Shown one piece after another: positions 49,248 to 62,561 of a stretch of 64,000 bases of DNA. Below the pieces are notes generated by a model. It did no database searches. It had not been told where the DNA came from and saw only the letters and a program-made list of their open reading frames with translations. Position 1 is the first letter of the stretch. Every line of letters starts with the position of its first letter. This DNA is from Rhabdornis inornatus. Lineage: Eukaryota > Chordata > Aves > Passeriformes > Rhabdornithidae. A program made the translations under genes and the position numbers. Location: the NCBI GenBank assembly GCA_013397075.1, contig VWZS01009792.1, positions 1,253,058-1,317,057 of the forward strand, in the 5' to 3' direction.

Positions 49248-51547
49248 TTTTTTTCCGGCATATGTAAGAAGTTATTCTGGAAGACAGACGTAACTTTCAC
49301 CTTTCACTTCTTGCTGTAGTTCATAACAGAGGTAGCTCTTGCTGGAAAAGCAGCTTGAATCATTTGAGAATCATAAAAGCACTCTGGGTTTTTATATATA
49401 TGCTTTTATTTATCTATTTGTGTTTTATAGCATATAGCTAAAGCCTGCATTTTTACATATATATTTTATTTTAAATGCTGTTTTTCCCCTGCCTTTAGTC
49501 TTGTCTATAATTGTCTTTTTTGAAGGCACTCGAGGGGGAGGAAGACCATTTGCATCACTGTAGCTTTTTGTCTGAATGCAGCTACACTGGCACAAGATAA
49601 TATAATTAGGGTGTCACTATAAAGTGACAAAAATGTTGACTAATTCTTAGAAGAAAAAGGACTTTAAAAAAGTATTTACTGAGAAGTCCTGACATACATT
49701 TGAAAATCTGTAGGAGTCTTTTTTGTAGGCAGCCAAATTTTAATGTAAAAAAACAAAAAACATTTTTAATAAAAAAAAAACCCTCTGCCCATGTCAGTAA
49801 CGATAAAAACAACAAAAACCCCTAAAACATTAGAACATCCTTCTGTTCTGAAAGCTACACTTCTAAAATAAGTAGAACCAGATTTTGATTCCTGTATCAG
49901 AGAATCTCTTTGTTTTGCATGCAATATAACATTTGTGTTAGCTGTTTGTTGAGGATTTTTTTATAGGAAGGATGGGCTTCTTTTACATTTTTAAAGGCTG
50001 CATTTTTATTATCTTCTTTTTCTCTGCTTTTGCCTCTTAATTTTTCCTTAAACAGCCTCACTTGCTTTAGAGACACAATTAAGAACCTGAAGACCTTCAG
50101 AAAATGAGCTTTTCAAATGAATTATTCTGAATATTATGATGTATATTAAAAAAGAAAAAAAAATGGTTTGCATTTCTAAGCGTCCCTCCTGGTCTTTCAA
50201 AACTGAAGCTGGCATCTGTGTTGGCTTGAATTTAAATGGTCCCTGCAGGCTCTTTAACTCAAAGGGTTATTTCATTCATTTGGTTGTTTCTTATTTCTTC
50301 CCGGAGGGTAACTACAAACCTAGCTCTTGTGTTTGTTTACTTGCCTCACTTTGTTAAAAGATTATGTCTTCACCAGCGCTTACGAATTTATTAGTGCTTA
50401 AAATGCACTCAAATTGTCGAACAGTTTGCCTTTATCACTGTATTTCACCTGGAGCATTTTGTGCAGTGATTGTTCCCCGCGTATCCCTAACAATAAGTTC
50501 TTAGAATGAGGAAATGCACCCAGCGAGCTGAGCAGAGGATGCAGGGAAGTGTCAAACATTATTTGTCTGCCTTTATTTGCTCCTATTAATATAGCCTTCA
50601 TTTGTACTGCCTGCGGTCAGCATTTCCAAATACAAGGGGTTCTAACCGGGTACCTGACCTCCACATCTACTAAAATATGTGACTGACACTGTTCGACGGG
50701 GACAAACCCACCTGCCAAGCTGTGTTTCCTGCCGTGTTCTCCCTGGTTCCCCCCATGCCCAATCCAGTGTATTCCTCCCCAGTGCAATGGGAGAACACGT
50801 GACATTCCTGCAGAACCTCCTCCTTCCCTTTTCCCCCTTCCCTCCAGCTGATTGCTGCTCCCAGTGCCCAACACTGTCCCCACGGTGGTGACAGCAGGTT
50901 TTTTGAGGGATTGTGTGGGAATAGAACTCCCTGAGAAGACCTGAGCTAAAGAAGAGGGAGATGTGAGAGAGTAAGACCAGAGGGGTCTCTTACACCTGAG
51001 TGCTCAGCATCACTGAACTGCACCTCCCCCTGTCACCCCCAAAGAGAACTACCTCCAGACAGGAAAGTCAAGTCTGCCTCTTCTAAAATATCTTCCTGAA
51101 TTCTACACCTGCAGTTACAGTGGCCAGAGATGGAGAATGGGTGAGAAAACCATCACTGGGAATGTTGGAAATCCCAGGACCAGTCTTACTCTGATTCTTC
51201 AGCCTGCCTTCTCCCAGGGCTGTTCCCAGCAGCCACACGAGCTGCTTTGTCCATTCAGGAAGTTTCACAGGGTCATAGTGCATTTCTAAAGCACATAAAA
51301 CACGTGCCATAATCTCCTAGTCTGTGTTTCAAGCCTGACCAGCCTTTGATGTTTATAAGCTGTGTTCTGCTCAGTGTTAAAGTATTTGATAGCTTTATGC
51401 TGTGTTCTACTCAGCATTAATTATTTGATAGTTTTATAACCATTAGCAAATAGAAGAGATAGTAAATATAAGAGACAAGCAGTGGAAACATAAGAGTCAA
51501 CATCTGGCTCAACCTTTTCCGTCTCTGGCAAGAAAGCACATGAGAGC
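49248..51547. other. Intergenic DNA, nothing recognised
   Basis: No gene or transposon was recognised. AT-rich to about 50600, then nearer average composition. Confidence 0.5.
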
Positions 51548-51744
<197 letters not shown>

Positions 51745-53869
51745 ATTAAAGAATATCTGATCTGTGATCTTAAAGAAACAACTGGGGGGGAAAAAAGAGG
51801 GTTATATTTGTGCCAGTGCAGGCAGGTTTGAAGTATTTGTGGGATGAGTCTTGAACTAGATACTAAGAAGAAAAATCTTTCTTTTTCATAAAGGTAACAA
51901 CACACCCTGTGGCAGCAACAGACTGTTACTGGTGTCAGAGGACAAGCTGAAGGTTGGTGAGAGGAACTGCTGTGCTTGGGACATGCATAAATACTATAGT
52001 ATTCAAAATAGGCCACCAGTTCCCATCTGTATGAGAGCAAAGAGACAGCAGAACGTGAGAGGAGCAGAGATATCTGAATATGAATTGGTGAGGGGAAGAT
52101 TTTGTAGTCTTCACTTTAAATCCATGACGCAAAACCATAAGTCCATCAAAACACCAGGGTTGTTTTGACTGTCTGAGACAGTAACTTTTGACTGAAGAGA
52201 CACTAACCATTTCTAAACTGCTCTGAGAGACTTACACCTACAGAGAAAGGCAACTGATTTTATTAGATTCATTATTATATTTATTTTATTTAAAATAATT
52301 GTTGTGGAGCTTCATGGTAAGGTTTTAAATTGTAAAGTGTTTGTTTCTTATGTTACAGGAAGATCTTGAATATAAGCTGCTGCCACCAGCAGATACAATC
52401 TTGCTTTCTAAATCCATGTATTAACACATCTCACTTCCAGCTTCATCAATTTGACCACAGCACATTTCCTTTTGTGTCTTTGCATTACTTCTTTTTCCCA
52501 GCATGTCATAAATATTAATTATTTTGCTATATTTTCTTACATCCTTTCAATTTGTTCACCTTCTTGGTCTGTGCCTTTTCAGGTGACATCATCTTTTCTT
52601 GCACATAACACCTTTTTGCTTTCTCCTTTGATTATCAAAGAACATTATTTGGTTATCAAAGTAGCATCAAAGGACACCTACCACTACCCACTCCAAAAAA
52701 AAGGTAAGGTCACTGAGCTAATTTATTCTACATCCTTGCTTATAGGCTGTGTCTCCCAGGAAACATGTCAGTTTGCAAGTAAGTAGGCAGTTATATGTTA
52801 TTATTCATATAATAATCATCTCCTTCCATCTGCTTCATATCCACCTTAGAGCCACTTAGTATTTTCCCTAAATGGACATTGTTTAATTCTTTGCATGCAT
52901 TGTCTAAATGACAAATCTGTGCCATACCTCTGGTTGTTTTGGTTGGTTGGGTTTTTTTTCCGAAAAATGGTATTCTCTATTTGCAGGGAGAAGCGGGGTC
53001 TCTCTATATTTCTGGTCAAGACTTATAAATGCTTTGATTTAGTTCTGGTTTCTCTGTGCTGCTAAAGGAAAATATAAACAAAATACTTAGCTTCAGGCTA
53101 GCTAAAGCAAATTATAAATATTTGCTTACAAAAAAAAGAAGGTAGTTTATAGAGCACCCTGCCCTGCTCACCCCACTAAGATACCCCTGCCCCAGCCTTC
53201 AGCTACCAAAAGTTACAACACACAGAAAAAGCAGGAATAAAAAGAGGGGCTGTTCTCCTTCCTTCCCTTTTTTGGTCATTTCTGCTCACCCTGAAGCTGA
53301 TGAGTGCACTTTGATATTGCAGATTTCAAGGTGTAAACTAGACAAGGTGATCTGTGGGTACACTTCCTGTTTTGCTTTTTCTGTTGTTGGAGTAGGAACC
53401 TCCAACAGAGATATAAAAAAGGCATTCAGAATCTTAAATGACAGACAAAAAACATACCAGGAGGCTATACCCTTAAGAAGGGCCTATTATGAAATAAAGT
53501 CACAGTTGAAATGAATTGTGTTTGACCTGCTATGAGGTTGCAATGCCAGGTCAATTATCATTGGAGTAATGCTACTTTGTGGTAAAATGAAAATGCCGTA
53601 TCTCCACCAAGATAATTTATCTTGAATAGTTGACTTTTATCTAGTTGGGTTCATGATGACAGATTAATTGCACAGCGTTTAGAGTACAAAAAGGAAACAC
53701 TTGCTTCGGAGAACAGAGTAGATATTACTTAGGACATGGATTAATACTTTGTTATGCACGTGTACTGGATGAACAGAGCCATAAGTGGAACCTTTTAGAC
53801 TGCACTGTAGCACAAGCAGACAATAGCACTCATATTTTTGACAGTCTTTTAATAACAGGTTAAGCTAAA
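51745..53869. other. Intergenic DNA, nothing recognised
   Basis: No gene or transposon was recognised. A T/A-rich stretch lies at 52255-52300. Confidence 0.5.
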
Positions 53870-54460
53870 ATAACAGAATTGTTAAGGCTGGAAAAGACCT
53901 CTAAGATCAAGTCCAGCTGCCAACCTAGTACCACCATCACCACCATTAAACCATCAAGTGTCCTCAAGGATCATAACCATATTTTTCGAATACTTTCAGG
54001 GGTGGTGACTCCATCACTTCCCTGGGCAGCCTGTTCCAGTGCTTTGTGAAGAAATTTTTCCTAACGTCCAGTCTAAACCTCCCCTGACTGCAACATAAGG
54101 CTGGTTCCTCTTGTCCTGTCTCTTGTTTTACCTGGGAGAAGAGGCTGATCCCCACCTGGTGCATCCTCCTGTGAGAGAGTTGTAGAGAGTGACAGTGTCT
54201 TCCTTGAGCCTCCTTTTCTCCAGGCTAAACACCCCCAGCTCCCTCAGCTGCTCCTCATGACACTTGTGCTCCAGACCCTTCCCCAGCTCTGTTCCCTTCC
54301 CTGGACAAGTTCCAGCACCTCCATGTCCTTCCTGTGATGAGAGGCCCAAAACTGAATACAGAATTTGAGGTGTGACCTCACCAGTGCCCAGCACAGGGGA
54401 ATGATGACATTCACTTTACCTGATATAATAATCACAACCACACTGCCTGCCTGACCTTTT
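53870..54460 (-). mobile_element. CR1 LINE 3' part, antisense, well preserved
   Basis: The plus strand starts with ACAGAATTGTTAAGGCTGGAAAAGACCTC, the antisense of the 3' end. It then carries GGTGGTGACTCCATCAC, CTGGGCAGCCTGTTCCAGTG, TTTTCTCCAGGCTAAACACC and GGTGTGACCTCACCAGTGCC in the expected antisense order. On the minus strand, 54164-53964 still gives the C-terminal reverse transcriptase tract FRLDVRKNFFTKHWNRLPREV. Frameshifts elsewhere and the missing 5' part make it inactive. Confidence 0.93.
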
Positions 54461-57400
54461 TTTGGGGCTGTGTCACAGCTTCCTGAACCACCACAAGTTG
54501 CTGCCTAGGGGATGACAGGAAGCTAAACCTTGCAAGGGGACCCTCTGACCTATCTGAGACCTGTGGAAGCTCAGACCTTCATTCCAGAGGTGCCAGGACT
54601 TCTCCTGCAGCCTGTGCTTAGGTGAAGTATTGCTTAGTTGAAATATGAAGAGCCATCATCAAAACTGATGATATAAAATTTGCTCACATGCCTAAGAGGG
54701 AAATGTCCCAACTCTCATCTGTCCTGATTCTTTTTCTCTTGCTAAGTTGTGGGATTTGCCCAATCCCATCTCCCCAGTGGCTGCAAGGCACTGAACACTG
54801 CCCAAGAACAAAGGAGTAGCAGGGAGCAGTAGCAGGGAGCAGTAGTGAGAGCACAGGGAAGGGCCAGGACTACTGTTTTCCATGTCCCTGAAGACACAGC
54901 ATCAGCCTTTGCTGCCCTGTACTGTAAACAGATCTTCGAAATTCCAGGAGATGTCATAAAATGCATTAAATTGTCCTATGAAATGGACCCTACAAGCTCC
55001 TATAACTCTTCTTCACTTCAAGGTTTCCTGTATGATGTGGGTAAAACAAAGTGTTTTGGCAACTGTAAGCTATTTATTTTAGTTTTTCATACTGTCCCTT
55101 TCAGACAAGCAAATATTTAATCATACAATTATTCAGATGAAGCAAATTGAGAACAGAGAGATGAAGCAAATTGTACAGAGATTTCAACATCAGCAGAACT
55201 AAGACTCTGGCTGTCCTACCTCTCCACTCTCCTCTCCATGTCAGGCCATTTAGCTTTGAACTCCTGAATACGTTTTGCTCATCCTTCTGGAGCATTTCAC
55301 TAATTGATGAAACATTAAAACATAATTCAGGATGACATTCATCACTGAAATCTGACTTAACGAGAGGCAATAAGCTGAAAGCATGGAAAAAATGGGAAAA
55401 ATGATTTCAGAAAAAACCCTAAAGTATATAATTTGAAAAACAGTTTTATTTTTTTCATAGAAGACTACTCACAGACTGTTCCCAGATATACCAGAATTCT
55501 GCAATGAGTGCCACACACAATAAGCAGTGACGTTGTTCTAGTTTGCCACTAGGTTAACAGTTCTAGATTTCCAGCTAGGTGCTACTTCCCCTGGGCAAAT
55601 ATTTTCCACAGGCTCTCTGGAGAGCCATTCTAAACAGGTTTCACTGTAAACAGTTACGCAAGACTTCACAAAGGTTGTTAGCCATAAAAATATGTGTTTG
55701 TACACGGTCAGCATTTTTTTCCTGGGCTAATGTAATCACAAAGCACTATTGAAACCAACCCAACCTGTTTATACAGAAGGAAGGGAAATTACATAACCCT
55801 ACCTAGAAAAATGAAACAAACCACAAAAACCAACCAGCCAGCCAAAAAAAAAAAAAAACCCAACCAAAAACCAAGTGAGATTTTCACAATGATGTGATGC
55901 TAAAAGATCCAGCGACTAAAAATTCATCCAAGACAACCTGAAGCACAAAGTAGAACTCACCCTTAAAACAGGACACTGTTTAAATGCACTGGACAGGGAA
56001 AGAAAATCTCCACAGAGGACACTTGCATGTATGAGAGGGGAGAGCTTCTCTTTGAGCCAGTGAGAAACACTCACTGCTGTCTCAAGCAGCTACATCGTCC
56101 AGAAGCTGGTGAAGTTCTGCACTGAGAGTTGTTCCACCTTTACTTTTACCTCCATGGGGGAAGGCTCCTTCAGAACATCCAACTCAGACAACCAGAAACA
56201 CTACCCTGAAATAAACATGTGGGTTCCCTGTGCCAAGGTCCCTGCCGTACCCAGAGGGGTGTGGCTGCAATGAGGGAAGCAAAGAAGGGCAAAGGGTGGT
56301 TTCTGTCACATTTTGTCAGTGCAGCAATAAAGGGGACCTGCTCTGTGGGTACATGTACCCAGGGTACAGGGAATGGAGGAGGAAGTGGCATCCACCTCAG
56401 AATGGACTAGGAAAATTATGTAGTACAGCCAATCAAAAACTATGGACAAAATCCTCTATATATCCCCAAATACTTACGCTGAATTAAAACAAAAAAAAAA
56501 ATCTTGAAACAAATGAAGTTAAGAGTATTTTTATTTGGGTCATTTTTATGATTTCTGCAGGTCTTCTTCCCAGTCTACCAGCTGCAAACAGGTTCTGATA
56601 TATTTTCATTTTTAATAAAAGATCTGTTTTTCATGACAGTAGAAGCTGATACTTTAGAAGACTGAGCAGCACAAAGCTTCAATCAAGCCGGAGAAAATTA
56701 TCATTTTGCAACAACTTCTTATGTAGTGACAACAGGTATTCAGCGGAAGTACTGCCAGAATCTCTGTAACTGTGGTCCCCAATACACAGATCCTTCCTGT
56801 TATTTAACTGTTTTGTTGGAAACAACAGCAGTTAACTCTGAGCTACCTTTAAGAAGCTTGGCTGTAAGAACTGTTGCAGTTACCCTAAAACACCTAAACT
56901 CCTGTGACAGCAGATTTTACAGCCCTGAGCTATCCATCTAGGCTTTCCCAGGAAATGGGAGTGCCAGACACCTCCACAAGAAGCATGTCAAAAAGCAGCC
57001 AGCTGAGCACAGTGCGTCTCACACTGGTCAAGAGTGAGAGGTGAAGTGTGAGACAAGGAGTGAAGGCATCTCAGCTACTGACTCCATAGAAGAGCTGACA
57101 GACCTGAAATGGCACCTTCCTGCCTGTTCTCGAAGCTTCAGGCTTCATGCTTTGAAAGAAGGGGTAGTTTCCACAGATTACAGAGAATTTTGCCTCAGGG
57201 GTTCTGGAATTTCATCCCAGGAAAGGGCTTTGAGTAGCTTGCTAGTGGCCAGGCAATGTCAGAGTGCCAACCAGGAGAAACTTGGCTGCCTATCAGGACA
57301 ATAATAGCCGAGTAGCAGTACAGGATATGTCAACGGGGGTCTTAAGTGGTAGGTACAGGCACCAAAGAGACTGGCGAGTGCTAAAGCAACATTTACTTAT

Positions 57401-57559
57401 GCCTTGCATAAGTAAAATAACCTGGAAGTTCATAATGCAGTCCAAGCCACCATCAGCTACTAGTTCTGCACTCTTAAAACTGGCCTGAGTAGGATTAAGT
57501 ATGAAAGCCCATTGCCTCTGGCATACCTGTGATTAACTTCCCATTCAATTGTACTCTCC
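54461..57559. other. Intergenic DNA, nothing recognised
   Basis: No gene or transposon was recognised. An A-rich tract lies at 55840-55872. Plus-strand frames at 56726-56941 and 57041-57304 (71-87 codons) are unassigned. Confidence 0.5.
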
Positions 57560-57668
57560 AAAGAGTTCCTTCCAGTATCTGAAGGGGCCTACAAGGAAGA
57601 TGGAGAGGGACTTTTCAGCAGGAAATATAATGATAGGACAAAGAGTAATGGGTTCAAGCTGAAAATCT
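57560..57668 (+). mobile_element. CR1 LINE internal fragment
   Basis: CAGTATCTGAAGGGGCCTAC, GAGAGGGACTTTTCAGC and AATGATAGGACAAAGAGTAATGGGTTCAAGCTGAAA match the CR1 3' region in order. Both ends are missing. Confidence 0.85.
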
Positions 57669-60600
57669 TCAGCTCAGCTGCTAATGGTGCATTTTCTCAT
57701 AATTTCTGCAAATCACATCTTTTTTTCCTTTTAAGAAAAGTCTTCAATCATCACTGTGGTAAATATAAGCTCAGAAAAAATAGTTAGCAAGAGTACAGGT
57801 CTGTATTGTCTATTGCATTAATGTTCCAGCCAACAGACATTGCACTTTTACTGCCATCTGCATGGACAATGGAAATTTGAATACAAATAAATTTGAACAC
57901 AAATATATAACTAAGAAAAGACAACACTCATATTTCTATGAAGATGAATCACACGATGTACTCCTCTTCTGGACATCAAACAAAGAAAATCTATTTTATA
58001 TTACATGGATTTTGCTTCCTTTTCACAGCAAAAATATAAAGCTTTAAACCTGTATTAACTCTAACCACCATTGGTAGGGGACTGCTCTTCCTTCTTTCTC
58101 ATTTCTCTGTTTCAAAATGATGCAAACATCCACGTAATTGCTGAGAGAAAATTATTCGAGGCAATTTTTTTTTTCCCTGAGCTTTAGTATTGTATAGAGA
58201 CAAAGACGTAAATTGCTGCTCTCTTAAAATGTCTTTACTAAAAATTGTCTCTGAAAAGAGGAGCACAGCAAGGTGTGAATTTTACCCTGAGTGCAACTGT
58301 CACTTGACTGAGGTGCTAAACGGGAAAGCTGTTATTTTAATCAGAAATGAGACTGGCTCTCAAAAATATTAACTCAAATTAAAGACAATTAAACCTCAGC
58401 TATCGTTGGATAATTTTTCTTTTACTCCTTATTTTCCCCACTAATGGATTGTGTTTAGTTATTATAAGAAGGCCATAAGTGCATGAAAGCTTAGTTGGAA
58501 ACAGCCCAAGGTTGTTAAAGAAAAGGCAAACCCTGGTCACAGGGTGCACTCCGTGGGGATGCTGAGGATGGAGTGGTGATCCCTCCCTGGACCTGTCCCA
58601 GTGGGGAGGTTGGAAAGCTGCTCTCAGGACACTGCTCCGGGCTCTGCTGGCTGGGACAGAACATGAGAGTTGCACTCTAAGCTTTATGATCAAATACTCA
58701 GCGCTCTGCAACTTTGCCTTCCCAAATCCTGTGCTGTAACCATCCCGAGTTGATGAGAACTTGATGTAGACTATCTCTTGACTCTGGCAGCTATTTTCAG
58801 CATATCAGCCTGACTTGCCCCGGGCTGCTTCAGCTAATGCTGATAAGGACAGTTAGTGCCAAAAAGCTTAGTAGGACAAGTGTCTGCTCCTCCCATGGGG
58901 CACAGATGTCAGTATAAGCAATGACAAAATTTATTTTGGAAATCATGTCTGCACAAGTTAGACTTTCCCGTTCACACAGCTTTAGATATGGTGCCAGCTT
59001 AAACTGATCGCAGTTGACTCTCAGTCCTTCCCTTCCCCCGCTTGCCACCCAGCCACTCCCTTTTTTTTTATGCTAGCTGGCACGGAAGCAAATAACCAGG
59101 AAAACACTTCAGGGAGCTCAGCTGGCTGAAAACAAAAGGTTTTAATCTTCGGGCAGCCTGGCTTCCCAAACTATCTTATCCACTGGTGTCCTGAGCTCTA
59201 GTGCCAGCACACATGGGAGTTTGGGGCTTGGGGGAGAGCAGGACTGTGGCACCTCCCATTTAAATTACTAACCTCCAGGTGGGTCCATACTGAACATCAG
59301 CAGCCTGCAACAGAAATGGTCCTGTCCTCCTACCTCAGTTCCCCAGTCCTGGCCAAACACTCCCTCATGCTGACTCTGGCCCAGATTACAGAGTAAATCG
59401 ATGGAGTTTGCTGATCCATTCCTTTGCCAGAACAGTATGTGTCCTAGAACTAAATGCAATTACTCCCTCCTATAACTAGAAATCTAGACCCAAAGTCCCA
59501 AGGGTACTGTTTTCTCCTCCACTTTATTTTTCTTCCCTATTTTTTTTTCTCTTGCCCTTCTTGAGAGATGTTGCTACCCACTTCAGGAACTATATGGTCC
59601 TTTGGGGAATTTTGTCTCAGGTATTGCAGTGGGTGATGACACCAGTTCCTCCTCTACAGGACAGGAACTGAAACAGAAAACAAGCCTGTTTTCCTTGCAC
59701 GGGATGGACATGTCCTGTGTGACCTCTGTAACACAAGCATGGATGGTTTCCATTTCACTGCTTCTGTATGTCAAGCCTGTGAGTAACTTCATTTGGTGCT
59801 CTTTCACCCATCCCCTCAAGAAACTAAACCCATAGTAATTTCACTTCATGGAAGGTCAGGCAGATAAGGAATTCTATAAAATTTAGAGAATATTATATTG
59901 ATTTTACATTTTATTTCAAGTTATCTATAAGTTCAGGCTGAGACTGATGTAGGGGTAGTACCGAAGGGGTTTTTTAACATTAAACATATGAGATGGATTT
60001 GTTATATTTAACATAAAACATAAGACTCTTGAGCATGGGATGGCATTCTCCATAACAGAGATGAGAAATTATTTTCCATTTGCAAATTGCGTGTGGGTCT
60101 GGATTGCAGACCTCTGCTCTGGCGGATACATTTTCCTTTCTGACTGGATTCTGCCTTCATCCTGAAGCCTTTTTTGGGCTTGATCCAAAATGCTGGCACT
60201 AGCAGAAATCTGTTCAAAAAGTTTTGAACCTGACCTTTTCTTTTGTGAGTGGTCATTTTCACAGTTATCTCTTTCTCCCATTGTGTTTAGTGTTCCAGGA
60301 AGTATAGGTCACTAAAAATCTACAGAATGTCACATCCTCTAATAAACCTGCTAGTTTTTATGCCTTTTCAGCTGGACCAATGCTTGTGGTGGGGAAGCAG
60401 GGATTTTTTTTTTTTTTTTTCTTTTCAAAAATAATTATCGAACCCTGTAGTGTTCATTTGCTGGAGTGTGAAAAATTTCCATGAGTGTGAACTTGACTGC
60501 ATCAGTGATGCTTTTGATTTAAATAAGACTAGGAATAGGTCTGTCTAGGCTAGCCAAAATGTGGAGCTCATGTTTTCTAGATGCAGTATAGTATTAATTT

Positions 60601-61735
60601 TAATTACTAGCTAGGATTTATTTCACAGGAGGGTGAGCATCTCCATTCTAATGACGAATCATTTTCTCTTTCTGTAATGACTGTGATTGCCTCATTATAT
60701 TTTCCATGGTATATAATTTCTGTGTTGACAGAAGTGGATGTACAGCAAAAAACCTCACTCATCCAGTCAGCCTGGGATACTCAACTCAGATTACCCTTTA
60801 AAGTCTGCAGCACTATAAAAAAAACAGAAGAGTGCAAAATCTTAATACCCCTACTTTGAGGTTCTGGTTCCTTTAGCTTCAGATTACATGAATACTTTCT
60901 TTTCCTCACAGAAAGAAAAGACAGATCTGTTCTGTCATTAAATAAAATGCTTGAAACCTTCAGAAGTGAAATTCTATGCTTTACATATAGTATCCAGCAT
61001 CTTATTGGGTAGATTTGTTTTTAAAAGGAGATCTAACAGACACTGTGAGTTGTCATGTCCTTACAAGATGTAAGCACTGCTTATCTGAACCTTCATGGAA
61101 AATGACAATGCATTTGCCCTACTTATCAAAAAAACTAATTCTGAGCTGGCAGGTAAAAGCTGCTGCTTTACTCAGAGTAACCAACCATTTTGAAAGACAT
61201 CAGTGCATGTTCACATATTCATAATTCCAGCAGAAATGGAGACATTGCTGATTTTAGCACCAGGAACCTTTAATTGAATGAAAGGTGTAGCACCTCCTTT
61301 TTAGCTAAGTGCATCTGAAACAAACCCTATATGATACCCTTTTGATAAGGGCATAAAAATCTGTTTTTTAAACTCTCACCTCATACATACAGAATGTAAT
61401 CATATAAATACGTATTTGAACTTAATTTATTATGGGCATCACAGAAAAACAACGAACAGTAACACTTTCAAAATTTGTCTGGAATGCAAATCTTGATTGC
61501 ACAACTTTTATGTAAATATTTGGTTATGGGAGAATTTTCCCAATAGAGACAGAGCCGTGGACATAACAAAGGACATGGTAGCAATACTACTTAACCCTTT
61601 ACAAGTGTCAGAAGCACATTTATGTCAAACAGTTTTGCTATTGCAGTATGTTGTAACACACGCATGGCAATAAATTAACGGAAAATAAACCTTGTCGAGT
61701 GCACTTTGTCTTCTGATAAACGTATCTGATTGTTT
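57669..61735. other. Intergenic DNA upstream of the 3'-most gene
   Basis: No gene or transposon was recognised. A T run of about 18 lies near 60403-60420. Distal regulatory elements of the gene at 61.9 kb could lie here, but nothing in the sequence singles one out. Confidence 0.5.
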
Positions 61736-61892
61736 TGCCGTACGTGAAGCATGAACTAGGTTTGTCTGGAACCGGCGAGGGCTGCTATTTTGGACACCAT
61801 TCTCCAGAACCAAAGTCTGATTTGCGCCCTTCCGCACACGCTCTCGTCTCCCTTTTGTCTCCTGAGCCAGTTTTCCGCAATTCCAGATCTTT

Positions 61893-61932
61893 CACTGGGA
61901 GGACGTGTGCTCTGCACAAGGAGCGCACAAGG
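61893..61932 (+). repeat. 40 bp repeat, copy 1 (assembly overlap)
   Basis: Identical to 62412-62451. It ends at the N at 61933, and the second copy starts right after the N at 62411. I read it as the true contig end shared with the piece that continues at 62452. Confidence 0.9.
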
Positions 61933-61933
61933 N
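61933..61933. other. 1 bp assembly gap
   Basis: A single N where the exon 1 contig has been joined to upstream sequence, most likely in the wrong place. Confidence 0.95.
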
Positions 61934-61979
61934 CAGCCCGGGGACGGGGACGGAGCCGCCGCTGGGTGCCCGCCGCGCC

Positions 61980-62043
61980 ATGGAGCTGCCGCCGCCGCCG
62001 CTGTTGCTGCTCGGGGTGTCCCTCGTGCTGCTCTGCTTCGCAG
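61980..62043 (+). CDS. First coding exon (signal peptide) of an unidentified secreted or membrane protein
   Basis: ATG at 61980 lies in a strong start context (GCCGCGCC-ATGG). The exon encodes 21 residues: Met-Glu-Leu, four prolines, then a Leu/Val-rich core ending LLCFA. This is a typical signal peptide, with an acidic rather than basic start. The exon ends CAG at 62041-62043, followed by GTAGAAG, a good splice donor, giving a phase 1 intron. The protein is therefore probably secreted or a type I membrane protein. The rest of the gene is beyond the window, downstream on the plus strand. Signal peptides are too variable to name the gene, so I give no symbol. The contig holding this exon is probably misplaced by a few hundred bases (see promoter entry). 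Confidence 0.8.
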
Positions 62044-62149
62044 GTAGAAGGGACGGGACGGAAGGGGACGGGACCGACGGGGAGGGAAAGGGAATGAGAA
62101 TGAGGGAGAGAGGGGAAGGTGAGAGGCGGCGGCTCTGTGGGGCTGGGAG

Positions 62150-62410
62150 GAGGCGCGGCGGGGCTGAGGGGGCTGCTGCCCGCCCGGTGTGCGCCCCGGG
62201 GGCTGGGGTGTGCCGCACCTCCGCCCGTCCGTGTGTGCATGTGTGCGTGTGTGTGGGGGGTCCCCGCCGTGTGTGTGGGCGTGGGGGGGTCTCCGCCCTC
62301 TGTGTGTGTGTGTGTGTGTGGGTCTCGGCTGTGTGCGGGTCTCTATCGCCTGGATACTTCCAGCCCCCCTACCCGCCCTCAGCCCGGGGCGCGATGCCCG
62401 GGCGGGCGCT
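62150..62410 (+). repeat. About 260 bp block, copy 1 (probable haplotype copy of intron 1)
   Basis: Matches 62711-62969 except for two extra Gs after the (TG)10 run near 62321 and C at 62361 against T at 62920. It includes a GT-rich tract (62229-62330). It ends at the N at 62411. Confidence 0.9.
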
Positions 62411-62411
62411 N
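62411..62411. other. 1 bp assembly gap
   Basis: A single N between the exon 1 contig and the second copy of the 40 bp repeat. Confidence 0.95.
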
Positions 62412-62451
62412 CACTGGGAGGACGTGTGCTCTGCACAAGGAGCGCACAAGG
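62412..62451 (+). repeat. 40 bp repeat, copy 2
   Basis: Identical to 61893-61932. The sequence after it (62452-62561) probably continues the real promoter. Confidence 0.9.
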
Positions 62452-62463
62452 CACTGCAGCCGC

Positions 62464-62477
62464 GTTGCTATGGGGAC
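62464..62477 (+). promoter_or_regulatory. Possible RFX X-box-like site
   Basis: GTTGCTATGGGGAC resembles the X-box bound by RFX factors (GTTGCCATGGCAAC type). The left half is good and the right half poor. After correcting the assembly it would lie in the core promoter, before exon 1. Sequence match only. Confidence 0.3.
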
Positions 62478-62561
62478 CAAGACAAGTCTGCTGAGCGCTC
62501 GCAGTAATCGCAAGGGACAAGCGCTCCCGACGGGAGCGGAGCGCTGCCCGCCGCACCCGGG

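Noticed and set aside
61756..62556. 266-codon minus-strand frame over the promoter
   Set aside because: It crosses two assembly gaps in a misordered region, and it is built mostly of Pro/Arg/His from GC-rich and GT-repeat sequence.
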